Positions 45,629-55,919 of a DNA stretch of 64,000 nt are shown piece after piece. A program made the position numbers and the translations under genes. Below the pieces are notes generated by a model. The model searched no databases. It was not told the DNA's origin and worked only from the letters and a program-made list of their open reading frames with translations. This DNA comes from Marisa cornuarietis (lineage: Eukaryota; Mollusca; Gastropoda; Architaenioglossa; Ampullariidae). Each line of letters begins with the position of its first letter. Positions within the stretch are counted from its first letter, which is position 1. The stretch is taken from the NCBI GenBank assembly GCA_004794655.1, contig SMMW01000584.1:608501-672500 (forward strand), written 5' to 3'.

Positions 45629-45685
<57 letters not shown>
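45629..45685. repeat. (AC)n microsatellite
   Basis: About 28 perfect AC units; a shorter (CA)n run lies just upstream at 45538-45556. Confidence 0.98.
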
Positions 45686-45687
<2 letters not shown>

Positions 45688-45954
45688 CACTACTCAAAGT
45701 CCTAGGGGTCACGGCTCCAAAAATAGCACAAAGCAAAATACATCAGTACGTGAACACCTGAGCCATGGTAAATACATGAGACATTAATATACAGATTTAA
45801 AAGACAAAAAAACTAACTTTCATGCACCCAGTTAACAATCCCTCGAGGTCCTCACAGCCTTCACACAGCAGTTAAATTAAAGTCAAGCGAAATCCACACA
45901 GTGGCTTCACACAGCAGCTATAAGACTTACCTCATATACTAGAACAATATATAT

Positions 45955-46200
45955 CTTGTTTAACGACGGTAATACGCTGAGACAACCATTCGCTCATAGT
46001 TTGGGACATGTTATATCTTAAATTTCAGGTTGTGATCCGCTGAAACGATCCTTCGCTCGTGAACTAGTGCAATAGGTCTTGAACTTAACAACATATCCAT
46101 TGAGATGATTATTCGCTCATATACAAGGTTTGAGTTTAGCGTTGTGATCCACTGAGACTATCATTCGTTTATGTGCTATATATGTGTTGTGTTTTGGTAG
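45955..46200 (+). repeat. Diverged 52-64-bp minisatellite, four units
   Basis: The core GCTGAGACGATCATTCGCTC recurs with substitutions at about 45976, 46040, 46099 and 46151, at spacings of about 64, 59 and 52 bp. GTTGTGATCC precedes two of the cores. No open frame is associated. Confidence 0.75.
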
Positions 46201-48970
46201 GCAAGCAGGTCTTAGAGGTCATCAGAGGAAATGATAATCTAGGGACAAGTGCCTCTTGAGTTTGGGAGAACATGGTGTGCACGAGGGCTTTGGATGCAGC
46301 TCTGTGTTGTTGAGATTGACTTTGATAGTTTTTGTTTATTTCTCAGGCATGAATGGGTCGGGAGAATTTTGATTCAAATGCAATGTGCCTAACAAGGGAG
46401 TTCAACTGCAGCGTGCAGCCCTTAGAGAGGCTTTAACTTAGTCAATGCTGGCAACAATATATTCTTACTATTCTGTTTAATTTTACGCTGAATGTCCTAA
46501 TTCTTTATATAATATAATAATAAATGAAGATTTTTTTTGTAGCGCATATTCACACTCATAGAGAGCATGCTCTTAACGCTTAAAACGGGGAAGAGACATG
46601 GACCAAATGGATAGAACACGAGGGATGGACGAATACACGACAGTACTGACGACAAACAGAAAACAAAGAAAGAAAACACAAAAAGGCACCAAGTAACAGG
46701 AACAGAGAAAATAGTGATTCTGCAGAGAAAGATGGGGAGAAAAGTAGCAAGAGCGGAAGGGGAAGGGTAAGAAGGAGTAGCATTGTGTGGACTGTCTTAG
46801 GAGTAATGCTCAAGGAAGAGAAATGAGAGAGAGGTAAATTAATTTCATTGTAATATGAGTAATATACATAGCTGCCCGAACGAGGACTTCATTAACACTG
46901 TCACATTAACCTGCTCTCTGTCGTTGGAATAAAGTTGTAAAATTAATGCAGTTGTTGGTGGGACTGTTTGGATTGATTTCTCTGCAATCGCATTCTTCTT
47001 TACTCACTTTAATTCTCATTTATTCGTAGATACGGAAGCAGGTGTTTCTATATCAGATACATCGTTGGCAACTGCGTCAGGAAATTTATTTATTTATATT
47101 GTGTGCGTGTATAGTTTTGTTTGTTTGTTTGTTTGTTTGTTTTGCTGCACATCAGCAGCCAGTGCTAGTATTGTTACAAGAAACACGCCCAAGCATGTTG
47201 ACCTTCAACTGAAAGGACTGTTACTCTTCTCTGAAGTGTCTGTTGTCATTGATCTTCAATATTTAACACCAGGCTCGACATCATTTACAACAGCAGCAAT
47301 GTCCGACAACTAACTCCATCGAGTCAAGGACATAATATTTATCAAAGAATTGTCACATGTCTCAGCTGTGCTCACGGGTCTTAGAAAATCGTTGTCCTTG
47401 CATATTCAAGAGGAAGTTGTCGGCAACAAGAGATAATTGCAGGGATTTATGTCGCGAGCAACAGCAAATGAATAAAACCTCCTTGTCGAGAATGATCTGT
47501 ACAATCAATAAGCAGGCGCAGCGAGCAATGATCTGAGAAATATATCACACGCTTATGGCAAAGGGAAGTATGTTTTGGGCAGTAAACGGCAAGCATACAA
47601 AGCACGACAAATAGGGAATATTTGCTGCTAAATACTCTCTGTAATTATTAATTCACACAGTAGAAAATAATAACTTGGGGAAAGTGAGTCCAACAGAAGA
47701 CAGCAGACAGCACGGCAACAGGTATAACTGTCCTCGAAAGATGTGTGCAGAGATTATTTTTAACTTGTTTATAAACTCACAATCTCTGGCAAACAGGATC
47801 CCCATGCAAACAACAAGCAGTCAGCGAGATCGCTTCAGACATAAATATTTTTGCATCAAGAAGAAATCACCTGCTTTCTTTGATTTTGTGGAAATATCTT
47901 TCTCCTCTGGAAATCAGCAGATTTATCGGGTCTTAATATCGTTTCTACTTATATTCTAGACAGTTGGAGAGTTTCCTAAAGTTTGCGGGAGAAGAAGGCC
48001 GAGAAAGATCAATCAGGGCCACATACGGTAAGTTTTCCTCTGCAGACTCATAACGTCAGGGGACAGAAATCGATCCTTGATATACGCGCTGACACTTGGT
48101 GATGTTCTCTTAAAAAGTGGTACTTTGCATAGTTTTACTGCTGTTCAGCTGCAAATCTTCTGACTTACAACCACACACCATGTACTGAGGTCACTATGGA
48201 GGCATCGGCGTCGGCAATTCCTCGTTTTATTGCTGGTCTCACTTCACAAGACATCGTTCACACCAACTATCGAACGTCAAGGGGGAAGAGTTCAGCCTTT
48301 TGTGATAAAGTTTACAAACTTTAAATATGCGTAATTTTAATAAAGTGAGTGGTTTGGTTCGCTATGGTTCACTTAGTTTTATTTGCTAATAGGTATACAC
48401 TGAATTCACACAAGAATACCAGCAGCATATGTCCAAAGCTCAGTGCACAATCAGCAGACCGCTTGACCCCACAGGGGATCTGATGTGATGAGAGTAGTGT
48501 CCCTTTTCCTGACAGGCTTGAGGGGACAAGCTCTCTTTAGTTTTGTTTTCCTGCTTGGATTTGTTGTGCTTGTACCGACCTGCACTTTCTGATGATGGCA
48601 TCGGCATTGTGCTGGGCTTTGGCCTTTTTTTTCCTCTCCTGATGTCAACTCTCTCATCGCCGCTAGTCTTCTCTGGCTAACGCCATCACACTTTGTAGAG
48701 TTGTACAAGTCGTCCTTGCGATAGAGTTTATCCGTGTCAAACAGTCATATGCTTCAATATTTTACCACAATTTCTGCTATTTGTGATCATGTGGAAATTC
48801 TCTCTATTTTGCTCAAGTCAAATGACTTTTCGACATCTTATCGACATCTTGGTCAATGAATGTCATCTGCCAGCAGAACGACCTGGCATTGCCGTTACCT
48901 TCACAGAAAGAGCCACCGGAATTTTGTCTGTGTTGTGTTTTTTGTGTCTGTAACTCACAGAGATCCTGGC
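46201..48970. other. Anonymous sequence, no supported gene
   Basis: Contains a (TTTG)n run at about 47116-47141. No recognisable domain, RNA gene or transposon. Confidence 0.5.
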
Positions 48971-48976
48971 TTTTGC

Positions 48977-48977
<1 letters not shown>

Positions 48978-49050
<73 letters not shown>
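48978..49050. repeat. (ATC)n microsatellite
   Basis: About 24 perfect ATC units, nearly the same length and orientation as the tract at 41143-41216. Confidence 0.98.
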
Positions 49051-49051
<1 letters not shown>

Positions 49052-49215
49052 GCGGCGATTCTGACTCCCAACACCCATAGTGATTTTGGCTAATAGAATC
49101 TCTTATTAGTCCACAAGATTAACTGTCTGGTCACTCTCTCGCTTTCACACTCACTCAGGCACACAGTCACTCTGTGACTGATTCAAAAGGACCCGTGTCT
49201 GTCTACTGTTGTTTA

Positions 49216-49437
49216 TTTAGTTGGAAAGTGCTTCCACCTTGCGGTGATTTCGCACTGCGGGGGGGGGGGCAATGGAGGGGGAGGAAACCGGAGTACCCGG
49301 AGAAAAACCCCGGCACCCAGCCCTGTGAACAGGTGTGACATACAGAGAGTTTCCCGAGACGAGATCTGAACCCTGAGCCGCTCACTGCAGTGGTGACAAG
49401 CTAGTGTTCTACCCACTACACTACCGGGGGGCCCCGT
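49216..49437 (-). mobile_element. tRNA-derived SINE, copy B (different body)
   Basis: On the minus strand the head reads CGGTAGTGTAGTGGGTAGAA (A-box side), then GGGTTCAGATCTCGTCTCGG (B-box side), then CACCTGTTCACAGGGCTGGG. The B-box segment is almost identical to copy A's. After the shared CACCTGTT-ACAGGGCTGG the body differs: TTTTTCTCCGGGTACTCCGG and TTTCCTCC, a motif widespread in marine invertebrate SINEs, then a run of C and GGTGGAAGCACTTTCC at the 3' end. The plus-strand G10 run is part of the body. Confidence 0.78.
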
Positions 49438-50780
49438 GTCTGTCTATGTCAGTCTATGTTCCCTTTAGATCTTTTGTTTGGCATTACACGTCTTCGGTTA
49501 CAAATCGATGCTTACGGTAACTTACAGGAATGCAACAGTCTCATTATTGCAGCATTTCTAATTAACCGTCCTTAATGCTTAAGATCATGTTTTCCACACA
49601 AAAATTTCTGGACGTTGTCATCAAAATTATTTAGCATGAAACTACGAGCATGTGCAAATAGCATCGTCTAATCCGCTTGGGAAACGGCATGCAGCCCATG
49701 CCGAATCCAGTGTGACCATTTTTTTTGTTTCTTTTTATGACCTGATCGAGTCATGGTGTACTCTCAACACCTCTCACCTTCAACCTTTCACTGCGTCACG
49801 TGCGTCCTAAAACGTCAAATTTCTAGTTTTAGTAGACTTTCCCTTCAATCTTTGCTTCTCGTCCAGACGAGGATGTCGATAGAATGGCGCCGAAAGATGG
49901 ACACGACAAAGCAAATAAAACTGGCATTTTTTCCTTCGCTTTTTTGAGTTCTTTAAACAAATATTTCCTGCCTACTGCATAAATTATTGAACACAGGAGG
50001 ATGTGATCACGCAGATAAACGGAGAGCAGCTCCCAAGCTTTGTTGCAATGGTTTCTTTCTGTTTCATGAACATTGCACGCTGTAAACACATAGTGAAATA
50101 TAGCGGGGAAATTAATTGGTTTCGATATTCTCCTTAGCGAAATCAGTTTTTGTACATATTTCTGAAGTACGTTTGAAATGGGATTATTTTTCCTTCGTTG
50201 CTTTACATCGATTCCCTTAGGCTTTGAAATGAGCATGATTATCTATAATTTCTCTTTTATTCTCTCTCTCTCTTTCTCTACTTCTGTCTCTAGCTCATTC
50301 TTCCTTTCTTGTTTCCTGCGCATTCCCTTTATCGACTTTCACAATTTTAACTTCGCCCGCAGTTTAAAAAAATGTTTCCTGCTTAGGATTTAAACTCTAT
50401 AAGTGAGGGAAAAGGCAATTAATGGCGTTTATCCAGCATGCCTGTGAGCACATAATGCATGAAATAAGGTTTCATTGGCTGTCCCCAGTTAAGCGACCCG
50501 TACGCAGGCCACAGACTTTGTACTCTCTTTGTTACCGACAGCGCTATCCTGCAGTAGCTGAGAGCACGTACATGAATGTGGGCATGCATGGTTTGTGTGT
50601 GTGTGAGAGAGAGAGAGAGAATGGGGAGTACTTGTGGGCGTAGGTGAGAACGTGTGCACGGGTGTGAGTTTGCGCTTGTTCATGTGCACATTTCTGTGTG
50701 TGTGGGGCGGAGGTGTGTGTGTGTGTCCATCCGTCCGTCTAAACACCTTTGCCCGTTAAGGAAGTGAGGCTGAAAAAGAT
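49438..50780. other. Anonymous sequence, no supported gene
   Basis: Short GT/GA-rich runs lie at about 50595-50619 and 50694-50725. Open frames here have no domain. Confidence 0.5.
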
Positions 50781-50784
50781 CGTA

Positions 50785-51150
50785 TGGGACTGAGGCCGTT
50801 ACCTAGCCGGCATGTAAAAACTTTGTCAAACTTGGTCTAACCTTCCTTCGTATTTGTCCCGAGAACAGATTTAAGCTAGAACAGAAAACAGCGTGCTCAC
50901 GTACGAAAGAAAATAACAAATTTAATATCATTTGCAGGTTGATGAGCCACAGTGGATCACACCTATAAAACTGTCAGTTTCTTTAAAAAGAATATATCCC
51001 ATCTGTCAGAAACAGATAAGACACTGTTCGATATGAAATATGCACATTTTATACGACAAATGACAATGTTGGTTCTTTGACTCAGATAGTCTTAATTAAA
51101 TATAAGCGACTCTAATTGGTCAAAAAGTGAAACCCTGTATGAGGTGAATT
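50785..51150 (+). repeat. Interspersed repeat family 2, copy b
   Basis: GTAAAAACTTTGTCAAACTT then GGTCTAACCTTCCTTCGTAT and TTGTC at 50813-50860 aligns with 22801-22850. TAAGCGACTCTAATTGGTCA at about 51101 aligns with about 23282. See copy a for the comparison. Confidence 0.5.
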
Positions 51151-52945
51151 TCCCTCTTGACTTACTGGCGCGACGTCGTTACAACCCATTTGAAAATTGG
51201 CTTCCTTTGTTAAATACACGTGCTAGAGAGCTGAGTCAGGCTTTTCAAATCCCGTACTTTGCGCAAATCTGCGACAGTCGGCACTGAAGGCTGGAAGCTG
51301 AGGTCAGACTCACTTGAGACAGCTCGATTCCTGGGAATTTTCAGGTACATTGCAAGACTCCACGATAAGTGACTATTAAATATACTTTTGCATATCTTGA
51401 TCAAGAGATTTTAACCCTTCCGCTGAAGGACATGGACGTTAGTTGATTTCGGTAAAAGTGCATGGTGAAATGAGGAGTGATGTTTCCCTTGGGCGGCTGT
51501 TTGAGACGTTTTAACTAGCTGCTGAAGACGAGATTAATAGTACTAGTCTTGAATTCACCTTGTCCGGCCTCAGGTGATGTTCGAGTAATCATTGGTAACA
51601 TTGGTAACCTCTTCACGAGACCCACGAGTTAAATATAAACATGCAAGCGCAACAGTCAGGTAGAAGAATTATCACAGAGACTGGACGGGTAGGTGAACGG
51701 GTAGACAGCGGACAGTGCTACCAAGTGGCGGGTGTAAGTCTTTCTGGCTGAGTGCTTATGCGTAGCATTCATTTATTTATTCACTTTTACCAGCCTAGGA
51801 TCAGCTATGCTGGTCGTCGGGTAATGGGAACAGTTGGATTATGCAGTGAATAGCAAGGCTCCCCACTTAGGCCTGTCTTAAGCGGTAGTAGGCAAGTCCA
51901 ACATAATATTGTCAATTCATTCTTCTAAGTTATCCAGTCATTTGTTTTCTCTGTCCACCAATGCATCGATCATCTTTCAATGTACCCTCAAGGACAGTTA
52001 TACACTGGGTGTTGCGCTGGGTGACATGGTCAAGCCAGACCACCTTGTGCATGTCACAGAAAATGATATCATTGATGACTTAATGGTAGTTACAACTGTA
52101 CACATGTCATGTGAAGAACAAAAGGTGAATACAAAATTGTTAAGGCTAAGACAGTTCTTTAAATGAATATCTTAGATTTGTTTTATTTTATATGGCCTTC
52201 ATAACCTATATAATCAAATAATATATAATAAAATATGTGACGATGGAAACTTTGTAAAGGATGTTCCAGAAAATTCACCAAATTTAGTCATATATTAGAT
52301 GTGTCCCCTTAAAGGTCTAATGAGGTGCAATGAGTGGTTAAGGCTCAGTGTGCAAGATCATATTTCCACGTCTGGGTGATTTCGTTCTAGAGATGCCCTC
52401 CTAAAGCCATCACCATACACTATTCTAATAATGAAAAGACATTAGCAAGATGGCTTATTTACATTGTCAAGGCCTCAGCCAGTGTCAGATCTTGGACCGC
52501 ATGTGAATTAGGAGTATCTGTATACAATAAAGACGATTTTGACCTTCTAATAAAACAATTTTGCACCTTACTACGCCTTTAAACACCAAACTATATTCAA
52601 AAACGTATTGCACTGAAAAGACTCCATTCGTAGCTCTAATTAAAATCTTCTCCAAGAAGTAGTGTAACCTACCCCTGCTGATAGAATTTCCAAGGGCTAT
52701 AATTAGGTTTCGATTCTCCCGCAGCTCCAATAACCTTCGTAGTCGAAACAGTTATGTCGCCTCTTTCACACAGTTACAGCTAGACATTGGATTCTCTGTA
52801 TGTTCTACGACACCCTTCCTTCTATAATCTCTATTTTTCCAGCAACTCTTGCGGTTTTCTTTCATCAAAAGTAGCGGTAGTTGAAAAGGTATTGCACGCT
52901 GATTTCGGCGTTGATCTCATACTATTTACCATTCTGTAACAAGAT
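51151..52945. other. Anonymous sequence, no supported gene
   Basis: The plus frame 51909-52166 (85 codons) is mildly protein-like but shows no domain or splice sites. Nothing else is recognised. Confidence 0.45.
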
Positions 52946-52949
52946 ACAA

Positions 52950-52950
<1 letters not shown>

Positions 52951-53044
<94 letters not shown>
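52951..53044. repeat. (CTGT)n tetranucleotide microsatellite
   Basis: About 23 perfect CTGT units, 137 bp upstream of the mariner remnant. Confidence 0.98.
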
Positions 53045-53045
<1 letters not shown>

Positions 53046-53180
53046 AGTTTTCTTTTCATGCAAAGGAAACCAAAAAAGTCTTACGTAAAACTTAAAAACT
53101 TTCCATATAACCCATCTTGACACAGATAGGACAAAGTATCTAGAGGAAAGGAAGAAATATAAATGTTTCAGGTTATATTA

Positions 53181-53963
53181 TACGAGTGATGTTTCACGTC
53201 CACCCGGACTTCAGTACTTCGCGGGCTGTCAGCGAGTGCAAGCCATGCAGACTCGATAGAGTGATTCTTCAGGGTGTTATTTTTCATAACGTTCTCCTTC
53301 TAGTTTTCTTAGGACGAAGAGGAACTAGTCGATGCACGCTCCACCGTTTTATCCACTAGTGCCGTCAGAGTTTTGCACCACATTCGGCGTGGCTTTGGGG
53401 CTGTTGACAGTTTGCAAGAACTGAAAGAAACTGATGGCGATGATGCGCCATGTAAAACGACTGTCAAAGACTGGTTTCGGCGATCTGGCAGTGGTCATTT
53501 CATTTGTAATGACAAACGTCGTGAAGACAAAGTTTGTTATTTTCGTAAGTTTTTGCAGCTATGGTCAAAGGTCGCCTCAAAACGCTCTAAAATCAGTGGC
53601 TCCATCATGACAACGCTCCTGCCCACACAACCAACGTCACAGTGGAGTTTCTTGCGCTTTCAGGTGTTAAGGTTTTGAAGCCTCCTCCCTACTCACCAGA
53701 CCTTACCCCATGTTCCTGAAACTGAAGGAATCGTTACGTGGACGAGAGGAAGTCATTGCTGGATTGAGGGAGCAGCTGAAATGGATGCCAAACTCGGCGT
53801 TTTGGGGTGTTTTCAAAACTAGATCTACAGGCCGCAAATTGTGTTGTAATTGGTGGCGATTATGTTAAAAAAAAGTTTTAAAAGAATGGAAGAATAAGAG
53901 AAATATGTTTAACAAATTTTCCGGGTTTGTTTTATTCGAGCGGAAGTGGAACATGCATCGTTT
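53181..53963 (+). mobile_element. Mariner transposon, internally deleted
   Basis: Both ends and both halves of a mariner transposase are present in about 780 bp, whereas autonomous mariners are about 1.3 kb. Terminal inverted repeats are visible. TACGAGTGATGTTTCACGTC at 53181 pairs imperfectly with the complement of 53943-53963 (AACGATGCATGTTCCACTTC), about 20 of 28 positions. TA-rich flanks fit TA insertion, but the exact duplication is unclear. The central part of the ORF is missing. Confidence 0.85.
53373..53870 (+). pseudogene. Mariner transposase, deleted and frameshifted
   Basis: The N-terminal helix-turn-helix part reads DSLQELKETDGDDAPCKTTV then KDWFRRSGSGHFICNDKRRE, the mariner W-RF-G block. 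It jumps to the catalytic end, HHDNAPAHTTNVTVEFLALS (second catalytic Asp at 53609-53611), then PPPYSPDLTPC at about 53684-53716. The third catalytic Asp should follow that Cys. It is replaced by Ser and a stop, where a deletion of a few codons also shifts frame. The C-terminus then reads KLKESLRGREEVIAGLREQL and, shifted, a GGDYVKK end. The region with the first catalytic Asp is deleted. Inactive, though its inverted repeats might once have served in trans. Confidence 0.88.
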
Positions 53964-54194
53964 ATATATATACTTCTGACCTATATGACCTATACTTGCA
54001 TGCGCGCTGATGTGTGTTACACCACATACATCCAGAGACATGTATATATTTGTGCTTCACCAAAAGGTGTATATTTACAAGAGTTTTCATAAATCAGGGC
54101 ATCAGCTAGATTACAGTATCATATGTACTTGGAACTGGAATTCCAACTGCGATAGTTAACACATCTATGTAAACATGTCTAGCATGGTTTTTAT

Positions 54195-54252
54195 GTTTCC
54201 CCCTCTTCCATTATGGGCCATGGCCTACACTGAATAAAGTCAAAGTCAAAGG
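54195..54252 (+). mobile_element. Retroelement 3' tail fragment with (TCAAAG)n
   Basis: TGGGCCATGGCCTACACTGA is followed by ATAAAG and three TCAAAG-like units, a polyadenylation-like signal plus tandem tail typical of a non-LTR element's 3' end. The body is not recognisable. Confidence 0.45.
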
Positions 54253-54452
54253 CTATTTCTCGAGGGCAGCAACGGTTAGCGCCTGTCTCCAATACAGTAA
54301 AGGTTGGCTGTACTGGGATCAGCTCTAGACTCGGTCAGACTGTTCTTTCTGTGCATGTGGCATCTGTTTACAGGGCTGGCTGCCTTACCGTGATATAGTC
54401 CTAGCTGCTGGCTTGGCCAAAACCATCAAATATACTCCTCTCTCTTTCTCTG
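54253..54452 (+). mobile_element. tRNA-derived SINE, copy C
   Basis: The head, GGGCAGCAACGGTTAGCGCC at 54264 with a B-box-like GGGATCAGCTCTAGACTCGG, is diverged. The body, GCATCTGTTTACAGGGCTGG then CTGCCTTACCGTGATATAGT, ends in GGCTTGGCCAAAACCATCAA and aligns over about 70 bp with copy A. The TCTC-rich tail runs to about 54452. It sits directly after a retroelement tail, so one insertion may abut another. Confidence 0.75.
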
Positions 54453-55010
54453 GACTAAGGTTCTTATCATTCAATTTCCGATAAGAGCAGCGTACTCCAT
54501 GTTTTTATGTAGTATCTATCATCTATCTATGTGTTCAAAAAAACCAAGGACATTCAATATAACAAGCGGCGGTCCGCAGAGGAAGTTCTGATGACCTAGG
54601 TCAGCTTAATCTCCAAAACAAAACTCAGAAAAGAGTTGAAATTTCGGACAAACATTAAAAACCAAAATGCTGGAAGGCAACCGACTAGTGTAGAAAGTGT
54701 TGGAGAAGAGAGTAAAGAATAGAACGAAGAATATGAACAGTGGGCGATATTTTTCATTTTGGCGACAAGAGAAGAGTGAGAAGGTACTCGTTTTATAGAT
54801 TTTTATACCACAGTTTTGAGACGCGTTCGTTGGTTCTGTTCAGCAACAACCAGAACCCGCCACAGGTTGGAAGTGCTTTGGGGGAAACAAAATTAGCGTA
54901 AAGAGCACGAGCCTACAGTTTCACAAAAATAGACAATATAGAAATGAGCTATTTAGCGCTTTGATAATAACAGTTGTTTGTAAAATCAACTCGAACATTT
55001 ACTTTGTTAT
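54453..55010. other. Anonymous sequence, no supported gene
   Basis: No domain, RNA or element recognised. Confidence 0.5.
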
Positions 55011-55012
55011 TT

Positions 55013-55155
55013 AGGTAGGTAGGTAGATAGGTTGGTTGGTTGGTTGGTTGGTTGGTTGGTTGGTTGGTTGGTTGGTTGGTTGGTTGGTTGGTTGGTTGGT
55101 TGGTTGGTTGGTTGGTTGGTTGGTTGGTTGGTTGGTTGGTTGGTTGGTTGGTTGG
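55013..55155. repeat. (GGTT)31 tetranucleotide with (GTAG)n leader
   Basis: About 31 perfect GGTT units (55030-55155) preceded by a few GTAG units. WLVG and PTNQ repeat frames on the two strands are artefacts. Confidence 0.98.
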
Positions 55156-55570
55156 CATGTTTTTGCAATTATTTCTTAGGAAAGCAATCACTACCACAGA
55201 CAAGAGCAGACAGCAGAACCGACAGACATTAAAGTGAGCGCGCATCTCTGCAGTTCGTCTGCGAGTTGGTCTGGTTTGTCCACATACTCTTTCCTGTCCC
55301 TTCCCTGCCTACACATGGAAGACGAATACGGATAAAGCACAAGACTCCCGAACAGAGTCCTCGTCTCGCGTAGTACCGGCTATCATCAAGAGGGAAAACG
55401 ATCGCTTCGTTTGGAGGGAAGTGCCGTTCATCACGGTGACGACAAACGACCGCCTCATTAAGGGATGAGCCAGACTCCAAGTCTCTCCTCCCACGACTAG
55501 GAGAAATGTGGGTAAATGACCCACGTAGGTCGACACCAAGACACAGAGCATCGAGCTTTGCAGGAGCTAT
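55156..55570. other. Anonymous GC-richer sequence
   Basis: Minus-strand frames 55229-55480 and 55309-55551 overlap each other in different phases. There is no domain or splice support. Confidence 0.45.
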
Positions 55571-55573
55571 TAC

Positions 55574-55614
55574 GGTGGTGGTGGTGGTGGGGTGGTGGTG
55601 GTGGTGGTGGTGGT
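55574..55614. repeat. (GGT)n microsatellite
   Basis: About 13 GGT units with one extra G, giving a proline/histidine-rich artefact on the minus strand. Confidence 0.95.
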
Positions 55615-55866
55615 GCCCCCAGACACGTGGAAGGGCTTAACGTAAGCGGATCATTTCTTAACGTGATATGTCGTGACTGAGGGCCGGGTTCTCTCACATC
55701 CCAAAGCATCGTAGGACATTCAAGGAGGGCTGAATAACAAGTTTGTGCATCATGTACTGAGAAGTAAATAAAACGTTTTAAGCACCACAGAAGGTGTTTA
55801 ATAATGGCTGACAAAAGTTGCACAACACAAGCACTCGCGCGGGAGCATGCGCGCACTTACTCACAG

Positions 55867-55869
55867 GCG

Positions 55870-55915
<46 letters not shown>
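55867..55915. repeat. (GC)n-(AC)n compound microsatellite
   Basis: Six GC units then about 19 AC units. Confidence 0.97.

Positions 55916-55919
<4 letters not shown>

Noticed and set aside
47065..47313. Frame with a hydrophobic N-terminus resembling a signal peptide
   Set aside because: The hydrophobic part comes from a (TTTG)n repeat and the remainder has no recognisable domain.
52951..53044. Regular short direct repeats that might suggest an array
   Set aside because: It is a pure CTGT microsatellite without spacers, so it is not a CRISPR. No CRISPR array was seen anywhere in the window.
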